Shown in pieces: positions 45,199 to 53,796 of a stretch of DNA of 64,000 nt. Both the position numbers and the translations under genes were made by a program. This stretch comes from Xanthomonas codiaei. GTDB lineage: Bacteria; Pseudomonadota; Gammaproteobacteria; Xanthomonadales; Xanthomonadaceae. A model generated the notes under the pieces. It saw nothing but the letters and a program-made list of their open reading frames with translations. It had not been told where the DNA came from and did not search any database. Numbering within the stretch: the first letter of the stretch is position 1; every line of letters begins with the position of its first letter. The stretch covers positions 1-64,000 of the forward strand of contig NZ_MDEC01000003.1 of the NCBI RefSeq assembly GCF_002939785.1. Direction: 5' to 3'.

Positions 45199-46492
45199 GC
45201 CGCGCCCGCTGGGCCGGCGCGTCATGCTGTGGCTGTTCGGCTACACCTTGCTGATGACGTTGGCGGTGTTCGGCACCGCGCAGTATCTGCATGAGCGTGC
45301 CGAGCACGGCGTGTGGCGCTCGCTGCTGAATTCCGAACTGGACAGCATCCTGGAGCGCAGCGCGCGCAATCCGGACTACCACTGGCAGGACTCGGACACC
45401 TTGCGGCTGTATCGCATCGATGGCGCGGCCGGCGTGCCGCCGGTGCTGCGCACGCTGCACCCCGGCCTGCACGACGAGCTGGAGATCGCCGGCCGCCAGA
45501 GCGCGGTGATGGTGCGCGACACGCCGCAGGCCGGCCGCCTGGCGCTGGTGCTGGACATCACCGATTTCGAGGCGCTGGAAAAATTTCTCACCCGCTGGAT
45601 GCTGGCGGCCGGCGTCGCGTTGATCGGCATCACCTTGCTGATGGGCGCCTACGCGATGGCGCGGCTGGTGCACCCGCTGGTGGAGCTGGCCCGCGACATC
45701 GGCGCATTGCGCCCGGAACGACGCGCGCAACAGATCACCGTGGGCGCGCAGGGCAGTGCCGAGCTCTACGTCATCGCCGATGCGCTCAACGATTATCTGG
45801 AACGCAACAGCCAGTTCGTCGATCGCGAACGCGCCTTCATCGACAGCGCCAGCCACGAGCTGCGCACCCCGATCGCGGTGATCGGCAATGCGGTGGAGCT
45901 GGCGCTGGAACAGCCGGGCACGCCGCCGGCGGTGCGCCACCAGCTCACCCGCATCGCGCAGACCAGCGCCTCGGTGGAGCAGCTGATCACCTTGCTGCTG
46001 GTGCTTGCGAAGGATCCGGGGCGGCTGGTACGCAGCGGCGATGCCGTGCGGCTGGATCAACTGCTGCCGGAGATCGTCGCCGACCATGCGCATCTGTGTG
46101 CCGACAAGGATCTGCAGGTGGTCATCGACCCGCTCCCGTCGTGCAGCCTGACCGCGCCGATGGCCATCGTGCAGACCGCCATCGGCAACCTGCTGCGCAA
46201 CGCGATCGAGAACAGCGACCGCGGCGTCATCCGCGTCCGGCTGTCCGCGCCGGGCGTGGTGCGCATCGCCGACCCGGGGCATGGAATGACTCCGGAGGAA
46301 ATCAGCGCCATCTACGCGCGCCTGGCGCGCGGCAACGCACGGCAGGGCAACGGCATCGGCCTGGAACTGATCGGCCGGCTCTGCGAGCACCTGGGCTGGC
46401 ACCTGCAGCTGGAATCCGATGCCGGGCAGGGCACCGTGGCGACGCTGGACCTGTCCGCTGCGATCGCCACGACCGAATCGAAGGCGACCTAG
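45191..46492 (+). CDS. Membrane sensor histidine kinase, probable ColS type
   Basis: 433 residues. Two membrane segments (about 12-30 and 134-156) enclose a roughly 100-residue periplasmic sensor part. A HAMP-like linker follows, then the phospho-acceptor His222 (SASHELRTPIAV). The ATP-binding domain has the N box NLLRNAIEN and G boxes (ADPGHGM, GNGIGLEL). Its start ATG at 45191 overlaps the end of the response regulator gene. The periplasmic part is short, as in sensors for metal ions or envelope stress. Assignment to ColS rests on context. Confidence 0.87.
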   Translation: MARPRPLGRRVMLWLFGYTLLMTLAVFGTAQYLHERAEHGVWRSLLNSELDSILERSARNPDYHWQDSDTLRLYRIDGAAGVPPVLRTLHPGLHDELEIAGRQSAVMVRDTPQAGRLALVLDITDFEALEKFLTRWMLAAGVALIGITLLMGAYAMARLVHPLVELARDIGALRPERRAQQITVGAQGSAELYVIADALNDYLERNSQFVDRERAFIDSASHELRTPIAVIGNAVELALEQPGTPPAVRHQLTRIAQTSASVEQLITLLLVLAKDPGRLVRSGDAVRLDQLLPEIVADHAHLCADKDLQVVIDPLPSCSLTAPMAIVQTAIGNLLRNAIENSDRGVIRVRLSAPGVVRIADPGHGMTPEEISAIYARLARGNARQGNGIGLELIGRLCEHLGWHLQLESDAGQGTVATLDLSAAIATTESKAT

Positions 46493-46493
46493 C

Positions 46494-46540
46494 GCGGCTA
46501 CCAGAACGTAGCGAGCAGTCGTCAGAGGGGTGCTGACGGC
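46494..46540. repeat. Partial second copy of the 14348 intergenic repeat
   Basis: GCGGCTACCAGAACGTAGCG and the following bases match 14351-14382 at 29 of 32 positions, and GACGGCGC is shared further on. Only the left half is present. As with the other copy, it starts right at a stop codon (here that of the sensor kinase), which suggests an insertion preference or use as a transcription end. Confidence 0.6.
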
Positions 46541-46547
46541 GCCGCTC

Positions 46548-47039
46548 CTAGGCCGGCAACAAGCCGCGCGCCTCTAGCCAGCTGCGCGCATTTTCCGCAT
46601 CCTGCTCGAACCAGGCGCGGGTGGAGCCCAGGCGGTAGGTGTATCCCCAGGCATCCATGTCGGCCATCAGCCGTGCGCTGCCCACGCCGGGCAATTGCGC
46701 GGCCAGCAGGATCTGCAGGTAACAGGTGGCATCCTCCTCATCCACCGAATCGGTGGCGTCGGTATGCACCGCTGCGCGCCTGTCGGCCGGCAGCACGATC
46801 AGATGCCCGGCCTCGTGCAACATCGAATGCACTGGCGTGTCGTCGCGCACATACACATCGCAGCCGATGATGCCGGCCTCCGGTTCGCCCCAGAAACTGC
46901 CCGGTATCGGCGCGCCGGTCGCCACGCGATGCAGGCGCAGGCCGTAGCGTGCGAGCAGGGCAGCCGGTGCATCCAGGCCGATATCGGCCATACACAGCAC
47001 GCCGGATGCCTCGGGCGCCGTCGCGGGGTGAGGGGTCAT
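46548..47039 (-). CDS. HEXXH-containing protein of unknown function
   Basis: 163 residues, no signal. The segment VHSMLHEAGHLIVLP has the zinc-protease HEXXH pattern (HEAGH), and a downstream acidic stretch (DATDSVDEEDATC) could supply a third ligand. The rest is a compact alpha-rich domain ending in TRAWFEQDAENARSWLEARG. I do not recognise a named family. The start at 47039 is the first that gives protein-like sequence. It is convergent with the sensor kinase and follows the min operon on the minus strand, with a hairpin between. Confidence 0.65.
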   Translation of the reverse strand: MTPHPATAPEASGVLCMADIGLDAPAALLARYGLRLHRVATGAPIPGSFWGEPEAGIIGCDVYVRDDTPVHSMLHEAGHLIVLPADRRAAVHTDATDSVDEEDATCYLQILLAAQLPGVGSARLMADMDAWGYTYRLGSTRAWFEQDAENARSWLEARGLLPA

Positions 47040-47096
47040 ACGCAATGGCTCGCGGTCGGGAGCGCCGCAAGGGCGCACGATGGGCGGAAACCGAAA

Positions 47097-47120
47097 CGGC
47101 ACCGTGCAGGCACGGTGCCG
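47097..47120 (-). terminator. Terminator hairpin of the minCDE operon
   Basis: Perfect 11-bp stem CGGCACCGTGC / GCACGGTGCCG with a 2-nt loop, 77 bases beyond the minE stop. On the minus strand TTTCGGTTT follows, which gives a partial U-tract. Confidence 0.6.
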
Positions 47121-47196
47121 CTGGAAGGATGTCGCATCACGCCACCGTGCGGCGTGCCAGCGAGCACGGACGGCGTGCCGGCATCCATGACCAGGC

Positions 47197-47454
47197 TTAC
47201 TTGTCGCCGTCTTCCGGCAAGGCGACCGAGATATCCAGCACGTCGTGCTCGCCGTCCTTGACCAGATCAACCCGCACCGCATCGGCGTCGATGTTGACGT
47301 ACTTCTTGATCACTTCCAGCAATTCGCGCTGCATCAGCGGCAGATAATCCGGCCCGCCGCGGTGGCTGCGCTCCTGCGCAATGATGATCTGCAGGCGGTT
47401 CTTGGCCGTCTCGGCGGTGTTCTTCTTGCTCTTGAGAAAATCGAGCAGGCCCAT
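47197..47454 (-). CDS. minE: Cell division topological specificity factor MinE
   Basis: 85 residues, the normal MinE length. The amino end [20 protein letters not shown] is the membrane-targeting and MinD-binding helix region with [11 protein letters not shown]; the carboxyl half is the dimerisation domain. MinE drives pole-to-pole oscillation of MinCD so that the septum forms at midcell. Last gene of minCDE; it begins two bases after the minD stop. Confidence 0.95.
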   Translation of the reverse strand: MGLLDFLKSKKNTAETAKNRLQIIIAQERSHRGGPDYLPLMQRELLEVIKKYVNIDADAVRVDLVKDGEHDVLDISVALPEDGDK

Positions 47455-47456
47455 GC

Positions 47457-48266
47457 TTACCCTCCGAACAGCTTGCTGAAGAAGCCCTTCTTCTCCACGG
47501 ATGTGAATCGCATCGGGCGCTCCTCGCCCATGATGCGGGCGACTGCGTCGTCATACGCCTGGCCGGCCGGGGACTCGGCATCCAGGATCACCGGCTCGCC
47601 CTTGTTGGAGGCGTTGAGCACGTCGCCGGATTCGGGAATCACGCCGATCGCCTTCAGGCCCAGCACTTCTTCCACGTCGGTGATGCTGAGCATCTCGCCG
47701 CCTTCCACGCGGCCCGGGCTGTAGCGGGTCAGCAGCAGGAAGGCCGGCACGTTCTTGCCTTCCTCGGCCTTGCGGGTCTTGGAGTCGAGCAGGCCGATGA
47801 TGCGGTCGGAATCGCGCACCGAGGACACTTCCGGGTTCACCACCACCACCGCGCGGTCGGCGAAGTACATCGCCAGGAACGCGCCTTTCTCGATGCCGGC
47901 CGGCGAGTCGCAGACGATGTAGTCGAAGCCGTCGGCGGCCAGGTCCTTGAGCACCTTCTCCACGCCGTCCTGGGTCAGTGCGTCCTTGTCGCGGGTCTGC
48001 GAGGCGGCCAGCACGTACAGGTTCTCGAAGCGCTTGTCCTTGATCAGCGACTGCTTGAGCGTGGCTTCGCCGTGCACGACGTTGACGAAGTCGTACACCA
48101 CGCGCCGCTCGCAGCCCATGATCAGGTCCAGGTTGCGCAGACCGACGTCGAAGTCGATGACGGCGACCTTCTTGCCGCGCCGCGCCAGCCCGCAGGCCAG
48201 GCTCGCGCTGGTGGTGGTCTTGCCGACGCCGCCCTTGCCGGAGGTGACTACGATGATTTCAGCCAA
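47457..48266 (-). CDS. minD: Septum site-determining ATPase MinD
   Basis: 269 residues. The deviant Walker A motif GKGGVGKTT lies at residues 10-18, followed by [12 protein letters not shown] and the switch region [11 protein letters not shown]. The carboxyl end ([12 protein letters not shown]) is the amphipathic membrane-targeting helix. The start codon is TTG at 48266, supported by GGAG six bases upstream and by the family's usual start [13 protein letters not shown]. An upstream in-frame start at 48305 would add 13 unrelated residues. MinD recruits MinC to the membrane and is displaced by MinE. Confidence 0.95.
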   Translation of the reverse strand: MAEIIVVTSGKGGVGKTTTSASLACGLARRGKKVAVIDFDVGLRNLDLIMGCERRVVYDFVNVVHGEATLKQSLIKDKRFENLYVLAASQTRDKDALTQDGVEKVLKDLAADGFDYIVCDSPAGIEKGAFLAMYFADRAVVVVNPEVSSVRDSDRIIGLLDSKTRKAEEGKNVPAFLLLTRYSPGRVEGGEMLSITDVEEVLGLKAIGVIPESGDVLNASNKGEPVILDAESPAGQAYDDAVARIMGEERPMRFTSVEKKGFFSKLFGG

Positions 48267-48301
48267 AGGATTTCTCCGAATGTTTCTGTGGTTGGGCCGC
48301 G

Positions 48302-49045
48302 TCAATCAAGCGCAGCGATCTTGATCTGATCCTGCTCCAGCCAGACCTGGACGGCCTTGCCACGCAGGTCCATGGGAACATCGTCCAGCACCTTGTAGTG
48401 GCCAGCGATGGCGACCAGTTCGGCGTGGAAATCGCGGCAGAAGATGCGCGCGTCCGGGTTGCCCTGCGCGCCGGCCAAAGCGCGGCCACGCAGGGTACCG
48501 TAGATATGGATGCTGCCGTCGGCGATGACCTCCGCTCCGGCACCGACCGTATTGAGCACAGTCAGGTCGCAATTCTCCGCATACAGCTGCTGGCCCGAGC
48601 GCACCGCGGTACGTTGCATGCGGCCAGGCGCCGGGCGCGCGGCCGGCGGCGCCGGCTCGGCGCGCGCAGGGGGCGGTGGAGGCGGTGGGCTGACCGCAGT
48701 GGGCTCGTACTGGGCACGGAACTTGGCCAGCAACGGCAGGCCGAGCTGCTGCGACAGCAGGTCGATCTCGCTGGTGCCGTAGGCCAGCGCCACCGGCAGC
48801 ACGCCGGCATCGCGCAGGCCATCCAGCAGCGCCTTGGCGGTGGCCATGTCCGGCACCTGGGACAGCCCGCCGAAATCCAGGATCACCGCCGCCCGCCCGA
48901 ACAGCTTGGGCGCGCGGGTCACGCGCTCGCGCATTTCCTGCACCAGCCGCGGCACATCCAGGGTGCGCACGCGCAGGTTGGCGATGCCCACCTGGCCGAT
49001 CTTCAGCTCGCCGGCCTGTTCAAAATCCACATTCACACTCGACAC
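48302..49045 (-). CDS. minC: Septum site-determining protein MinC
   Basis: 247 residues. The amino-terminal FtsZ-destabilising domain (about 1-105) is followed by a Pro/Ala-rich linker (PPPPPPPARAEPAPP) and the carboxyl-terminal beta-helix domain with VLNTVGAGAEVIADGSIHIY and GTLRGRALAGA. It inhibits FtsZ assembly away from midcell. First gene of minCDE; the start is GTG at 49045 with GGGGAG seven bases upstream. The gene lies just downstream of the GNAT gene, three bases from its stop, so cotranscription with it is possible. Confidence 0.95.
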   Translation of the reverse strand: MSSVNVDFEQAGELKIGQVGIANLRVRTLDVPRLVQEMRERVTRAPKLFGRAAVILDFGGLSQVPDMATAKALLDGLRDAGVLPVALAYGTSEIDLLSQQLGLPLLAKFRAQYEPTAVSPPPPPPPARAEPAPPAARPAPGRMQRTAVRSGQQLYAENCDLTVLNTVGAGAEVIADGSIHIYGTLRGRALAGAQGNPDARIFCRDFHAELVAIAGHYKVLDDVPMDLRGKAVQVWLEQDQIKIAALD

Positions 49046-49048
49046 GCC

Positions 49049-49645
49049 TCAGCTCCCCGTCGATGGATTGGCGGTGGCGGCATGGCGCGGCCGGCCCACC
49101 CACGGCAGGTCTTCGGGCAGCTTGCCGCCATAGGTTTCCTTGACCCATGGATAGCTGCACATGTCCTTCATCAGCATGCTGGCGCGCACGTCCACGTCCG
49201 GCATGGTGTTCTGGCCCACCTCGCGGAAGCCGAAGCTGCCATGGAACAGCAGCGCCGCATCGGCGCCATGGTCCAGGAACACCTCGCAGGCCAGCTGCGG
49301 GTAACGCAGCTCGGTATAGCTCTGCACGTCGGCGTAGAACGCCCGCCCGACGCCGCCGCCGCGCCGGCGGCTGGCGACCACGATGCGGTCGATATAGAAG
49401 AATTCCGGATGACGGTCCCGGAACCAGGCGAAATTGCTGCTGTCATGGGCACTGCCGCTGCCGAACCCGACCAGGAACCCGGCCAGGTTGCCGTCGCGCT
49501 CGGCGACGCGGAAATATTCGGCCTGGGCGTAGAACCGTTGCAGCTTGGTTGAATCCAGCGGCAGGATCGCCAGTCCGGCATTGTTGTTCAGGGCCAGGAC
49601 GGAATCGAGCTCGTGCTCGCGCACGTCGCGGATGACGATCGACAT
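49049..49645 (-). CDS. GNAT-family N-acetyltransferase
   Basis: 198 residues, a single GNAT domain. IDRIVVASRRRGGGVGRAFY is the acetyl-CoA-binding motif A, and CEVFLDHGADAALLFHGSFGF forms the next part of the fold. Tail residues are Pro/Ala-rich. It should transfer an acetyl group to an amine on a small molecule or protein; the substrate is unknown. The start at 49645 begins MSIVIRDVRE. It lies immediately upstream of minC on the same strand and may share its transcript. Confidence 0.85.
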   Translation of the reverse strand: MSIVIRDVREHELDSVLALNNNAGLAILPLDSTKLQRFYAQAEYFRVAERDGNLAGFLVGFGSGSAHDSSNFAWFRDRHPEFFYIDRIVVASRRRGGGVGRAFYADVQSYTELRYPQLACEVFLDHGADAALLFHGSFGFREVGQNTMPDVDVRASMLMKDMCSYPWVKETYGGKLPEDLPWVGRPRHAATANPSTGS

Positions 49646-49909
49646 TGGGACTCCGTGGGGTAACGCTCTCGACCCGAAATCGGATCTGCGTCGGATTATT
49701 ACATGCGTGGCCTGAAGCGGCGACCCGGGGCGTGCCCGCCGCTGGCCGCGCGCCCGCGCAAGGGGCCAATGCGCAGCGCCCGACGCGTGCCGCCGACGCA
49801 TGCCGCGCCGCTACGCCGCCGACCCGATCGCTGGTCCGCAAGCGCTGGCCGGCGCATGCATGACTTCCGGCAAGAGGGCAGCGGCGGCGCTTGGGCCTAA
49901 GATGCGGAC

Positions 49910-51103
49910 ATGTTGGGATACCTCAGCCATACGCGCGTCCTGCGCTTCGCCGGCCTGTTCACCTGGGCGATGATCGCCATGCCCTTGGTGTTCATCTACT
50001 GGGCACCTGCCGAGGATGGCGACCACCGCAGCGTGATGGAGGCGGCCTTGATGTCGGCGTTCTTCGTCGGCTTCGGGGCCAGCTATTTCTGGTTGACGCG
50101 TGGCCTGAGCAGCGGCGGCCATGCCCACTGGTACGACCGGCTGATCCTGCTGTTGCTCACGGTCTGCGCGCTTGCGGTGAGCTATCTCACCCGGACCGGG
50201 CTCGGCAGCATCCTGATGATGGTGGCGGCCGGTGTGATCCCCTGGTTGTTGCCGCTGCGCGTTGGCGTGGTCTGGCTGGTGCTGAGCCAGCTGGCCGTGC
50301 TTCCGGTCTACCACCTGTTGCTGGGGTTTCCGGTCTCCGGCGCGCTGATGCAGTCGCTGCTCTACGGCGGCTTTTCGATGTTCATCTTCGTCACCAGCCT
50401 AGTGGCCCGCCAGCAGGCCGAGGCCCGCGAGGAACAGCGCCGGCTCAACGCCGAACTGCGCGCCACCCGTGCACTGCTGGCCGAAAGCGCGCGCATCAAC
50501 GAACGCACCCGCATCTCGCGCGAGCTGCACGACCTGCTCGGGCACCACCTGACCGCGCTCAGCCTCAACCTGGAAGTGGCCGGCCACATCACCGAAGGCC
50601 AGGCCCAGGAGCATGTGCGCCAGGCGCATACCCTGGCCAAGCTGCTGCTCACCGACGTGCGCGAAGCGGTCAGCCAGCTGCGCGATAGCGGCGCGATCGA
50701 CCTGGAAGCGGCGCTGCGGCCGCTGGTGACCCAGGTGCCGTCGCTGGACATCCACCTGGACATCGCCCAGCCGCTAACCCTGGACGACCCCGAGCGCGCC
50801 CATGTGCTGCTGCGGTGCACCCAGGAGATCATCACCAATGCGGTGCGCCACGCCGGCGCGCGTAACCTGTGGATCCAGGTGCGGCGCGACGCGGGGACGG
50901 TGCTGATCGATGCCCGCGACGATGGCCATGGTGCCGATGCGGTGGCGCCCGGCAACGGCTTGCGCGGCATGCGCGAGCGGCTCAGCCAGTATGGCGGGCA
51001 GCTGGAAATCCAAACCCGGCGAGGTGACGGCTTCGGCCTGCGCATCTCCGTTCCAGGCGCGCCGGCACTGATGCCTGCGGCCGTGACCCAAGGAGTGTTC
51101 TGA
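49910..51103 (+). CDS. Sensor histidine kinase of the DesK/NarX-like HisKA_3 group
   Basis: 397 residues. The amino half has five to six membrane segments (to about 165) with little outside loop, as in DesK-type sensors. A coiled linker (RQQAEAREEQRRLNAELRAT) leads to the phospho-acceptor His207 in ISRELHDLLGHHLTALS. The ATPase domain has NAVRHAGA and GNGLRGMRER. The stop codon overlaps the response regulator start (TGATG), so they form one operon. Membrane-embedded sensing suggests lipid or cell-envelope state; the stimulus is unknown. Confidence 0.9.
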   Translation: MLGYLSHTRVLRFAGLFTWAMIAMPLVFIYWAPAEDGDHRSVMEAALMSAFFVGFGASYFWLTRGLSSGGHAHWYDRLILLLLTVCALAVSYLTRTGLGSILMMVAAGVIPWLLPLRVGVVWLVLSQLAVLPVYHLLLGFPVSGALMQSLLYGGFSMFIFVTSLVARQQAEAREEQRRLNAELRATRALLAESARINERTRISRELHDLLGHHLTALSLNLEVAGHITEGQAQEHVRQAHTLAKLLLTDVREAVSQLRDSGAIDLEAALRPLVTQVPSLDIHLDIAQPLTLDDPERAHVLLRCTQEIITNAVRHAGARNLWIQVRRDAGTVLIDARDDGHGADAVAPGNGLRGMRERLSQYGGQLEIQTRRGDGFGLRISVPGAPALMPAAVTQGVF

Positions 51104-51744
51104 TGATCCGTGTGTGCCTGGTCGACGACCAAACCCTGGTGCGCCAGGGGATCCGCTCGCTGTTGGCGCTGGACAACGGCATCGAGGTGGTGGCCGAGGC
51201 CTCGGACGGAAAGCAGGCGGTGGAGCAGATCCCGCAGATCCAGCCGGACGTGGTGCTGATGGATATGCGCATGCCGGTGATGTCCGGCCTGGAAGCGCTG
51301 CAGATGCTCTCGCGCAACGGCACGCTGCCGCCGACCATCATCCTGACCACCTTCGACGACGACCAACTGGTGCTGGCCGGGCTCAAGGCCGGCGCCAAGG
51401 GCTACCTGCTCAAGGACGTCTCGCTGGAACAGCTGGTCGGCGCCATCCGCACCGTGGCCGAGGGCGGCTCGCTGGTGCAGCCGGCAGTGACCCAGCGCCT
51501 GCTTTCGGGCCTGGAACACATGCGCAACGAGTTCGTCAGCCTGGACCGGCCCGATCCGCTCACCGACCGCGAGACCGAGATCCTGCGCCTGATGGCCAGC
51601 GGCTTTTCCAACAAGGAGATCGCCAATTCGCTGGGCGTAGCCGAGGGCACCATCAAAAATCACGTGTCCAACATTCTGTCCAAACTTGGCGTACGCGACC
51701 GCACCCGCGCGGTGCTGAAGGCGTTCGAGCTGCAGTTGGTGTGA
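51103..51744 (+). CDS. NarL/LuxR-family response regulator
   Basis: 213 residues. The receiver domain has phospho-acceptor Asp54 (VVLMDMRMPVMSG) and Lys in GAKGYLLKDVS. The LuxR-type helix-turn-helix at the end includes LTDRETEILRLMASGFSNKE and GTIKNHVSNILSKLGV. It is the partner of the DesK-like kinase whose stop overlaps its start by one base. Targets are unknown; the region on its 3' side carries no related gene. Confidence 0.9.
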   Translation: MIRVCLVDDQTLVRQGIRSLLALDNGIEVVAEASDGKQAVEQIPQIQPDVVLMDMRMPVMSGLEALQMLSRNGTLPPTIILTTFDDDQLVLAGLKAGAKGYLLKDVSLEQLVGAIRTVAEGGSLVQPAVTQRLLSGLEHMRNEFVSLDRPDPLTDRETEILRLMASGFSNKEIANSLGVAEGTIKNHVSNILSKLGVRDRTRAVLKAFELQLV

Positions 51745-52155
51745 TGGCGGGATGCCTCGCCCAGCGCAGCGCGCCGGGCGTTCGCGGGCGCGCCAGCCTG
51801 CGGCTTGCAGGCGGCGCCCGCTCACCTTGTCCCGGCGGCACGTGCAGTGGCGCCGGCTTGCCTGCGGATTGCATCGGTGGCGGGTTGGCGACAGCCCGCA
51901 TCGGTCCGATCGGGCATCGTGCCCTGGCGGCATCACACGCAGGCAGCGTGGGATGTGCATGATGGCTGCGCGCGATTGGCGCAAACCCTTGCAACGGCTG
52001 GGATTGCGCAGCTCCAGCGCGGCCCTGCACGCGCCAAATGACACCGCAAGACCGCGCTACCCGTCGCACAACTGAACATCTTTGCCGAAGCCTGCTAGGA
52101 TGGTGGCTTCGCTTCACTCAACCCGGCCGTGGGATCGGCCCCGGAGACCTCCTGA
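51745..52155. other. Intergenic stretch upstream of the SRPBCC gene
   Basis: About 410 bases with no supported gene. GC-rich stretches with small inverted repeats follow the regulator's stop. The last 100 bases (GCACAACTGAACATCTTTGC onward) are less GC-rich and probably carry the promoter of the next gene, though no confident -35/-10 pair can be called. Confidence 0.4.
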
Positions 52156-53325
52156 ATGACCCGTATTATCGAGTTCCTGATCGCCTTGGGGATCGTGGCT
52201 GGCTTGTTTGTCGTGGTGGGCCTGGTGTTGCCCTCGGAACGGCAGATGTCCGAGAGTGTTGAGACCAACCGCCGAATGACGATCGTTTACGACACTGTGA
52301 ACAGCTTCCGTCGTTTCAAGGATTGGAACCCGCTTGTGCTGCGCGACCCGAAGATCCAGCTGAAGCTGGCCGGCCCGGAAGAGGGCAAGGGTGCACGTGT
52401 CGAGTACAGCTCCACCGAAGGCTACATCGGCAACGGCAGCTGGGAAATCACCAACACCGTCAAGAACGAGCGTGTCGAGATCGCGATCGAAGATCCCACC
52501 AAGGGCTACGACAAGGTCACCAACTTCACCCTGGCACCGACTGGCAAGAACAACAGGAACGTCAAGATCACGCAGGACTACAGCGTCAAGTACGGCTGGA
52601 ACCTGTTCGGTCGCTATGCCGGCCTGTATGTCAGCCGCCACGTTGGCGACGACCTGAAGCTGGGTCTGTCGCGTCTGGCCACCGCACTGGCCACCGTGCC
52701 GAACTTCGACTACCGCGCGCAGCTGGATGGCAAGCCGGTGTTGAGCGATCTCAAGATCGTCGACGTGCCGGCCGAAGACCTGCTGGTCGTCACCGCGGGC
52801 AACATCGACCGCGATAACGAGACCATCAAGAAGTCGATCAAGGACAACCAGGAGTGGATAAAGCGCGTGATGGACGCCAATGGTCTGGAAGCTGCTGGCC
52901 CGGTCCGTATCGTCACCACCGACTTCGCCACCGACAAGTACGCCTTCGACGTCGTGCAGCCGGTCCGCAAGCGTGCCGGTGGCGCGCCGAAGACCGACAC
53001 CGCCAAGACCGACGCCAAGAAGGATGACGCGGCAGCCGCTGCTCCGGTCGATGCGACTCCGGTCGCTGCCACTGGCGAAGAGCTGAAGCTCAACATCCCG
53101 TCCGAGGCACCGGTGAAGTACCAGCGCACTCCGGCGCACCGTTCGGCGTTTGCCACCTATGCGGGTCACATGGCGGGCCTGGATGCGGTACGCAACTCGC
53201 TGCGCGCCTGGGCCGCCACCAGCGGCATGGATGTGACCGAGCGTCCGTACGAAGCCTGGAAGGGCGGCGTGGACAAGTCGTTCACCCAGGACGGTACCTA
53301 CGATGTCTACTGGGCCATCAAGTAA
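52156..53325 (+). CDS. Membrane-anchored SRPBCC (polyketide cyclase-like) protein
   Basis: 389 residues. One amino-terminal membrane anchor (IIEFLIALGIVAGLFVVVGL) leads into a START-like SRPBCC fold with NSFRRFKDWNPLVLRD and GSWEITNTVKNERVEIAI. A low-complexity Ala/Lys/Asp linker (TDTAKTDAKKDDAAAAAP) then joins a final small domain. The codon use (many AAG, GTC, CTG; few rare codons) suggests strong expression. A strong intrinsic terminator follows. Ligand and role are unknown. Confidence 0.82.
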   Translation: MTRIIEFLIALGIVAGLFVVVGLVLPSERQMSESVETNRRMTIVYDTVNSFRRFKDWNPLVLRDPKIQLKLAGPEEGKGARVEYSSTEGYIGNGSWEITNTVKNERVEIAIEDPTKGYDKVTNFTLAPTGKNNRNVKITQDYSVKYGWNLFGRYAGLYVSRHVGDDLKLGLSRLATALATVPNFDYRAQLDGKPVLSDLKIVDVPAEDLLVVTAGNIDRDNETIKKSIKDNQEWIKRVMDANGLEAAGPVRIVTTDFATDKYAFDVVQPVRKRAGGAPKTDTAKTDAKKDDAAAAAPVDATPVAATGEELKLNIPSEAPVKYQRTPAHRSAFATYAGHMAGLDAVRNSLRAWAATSGMDVTERPYEAWKGGVDKSFTQDGTYDVYWAIK

Positions 53326-53355
53326 TCGTCTTACCGCGATGACCTGATCCAGACC

Positions 53356-53391
53356 AAAGCGCGCCGCAGTCCTGCGGCGCGCTTTTTTTTT
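53356..53391 (+). terminator. Intrinsic terminator after the SRPBCC gene
   Basis: 14-bp stem AAAGCGCGCCGCAG / CTGCGGCGCGCTTT with a 2-nt spacer, running into nine T residues (53383-53391). A classical Rho-independent terminator, 30 bases after the stop codon. Confidence 0.93.
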
Positions 53392-53423
53392 GGCGCTACG
53401 GCGCTGCCGGGGAAGTTGCCTGC

Positions 53424-53795
53424 ATGTCCTTGCTCGACCGTCGTAAGAAACACCCCTCGCTGCTGGCGTTCTGCGGCGGCCTGCTGGCCGCCGTGGCCGT
53501 CGGGTTGTCGGCTTACGCCTCGCATGGCGTGGCCGATGCGCTGGTGCAGTCGCGGCTGCAGGTGGCGTCGCTGTATGCGTTCGGCCATGGCGCGGTACTG
53601 ACCGTGCTGGGCGCTGCCGAAACGCGCGTGCTCGGGCGGGTTGGCTTGTACCTGCTGCTGCTCGGCACGCTGCTGTTCGCCGGCAGCCTGGTCGGCGGCG
53701 CATTGCTGCACTGGCCGACCGGCCTGGCACCGGTGGGCGGGGTCAGCCTGATGCTGGGCTGGGTGATGCTGGCCATTGGCGCGTTGAGACGTTGA
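53424..53795 (+). CDS. DUF423-family small membrane protein (YgdD-like)
   Basis: 123 residues with four membrane segments. The pattern GLSAYASHGVADALVQSRLQ, then ASLYAFGHGAVL and FAGSLVGGALL, matches the DUF423 family. No function is established for it. It starts 33 bases after the terminator, and the AlkA-like gene begins one base after its stop, so the two are in one transcript, although no functional link is known. Confidence 0.75.
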   Translation: MSLLDRRKKHPSLLAFCGGLLAAVAVGLSAYASHGVADALVQSRLQVASLYAFGHGAVLTVLGAAETRVLGRVGLYLLLLGTLLFAGSLVGGALLHWPTGLAPVGGVSLMLGWVMLAIGALRR

Positions 53796-53796
53796 A

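Noticed and set aside
48267..48305. Upstream in-frame start for minD at 48305
   Set aside because: It would add 13 residues not found in MinD proteins and has no ribosome-binding site as good as that before the TTG at 48266.
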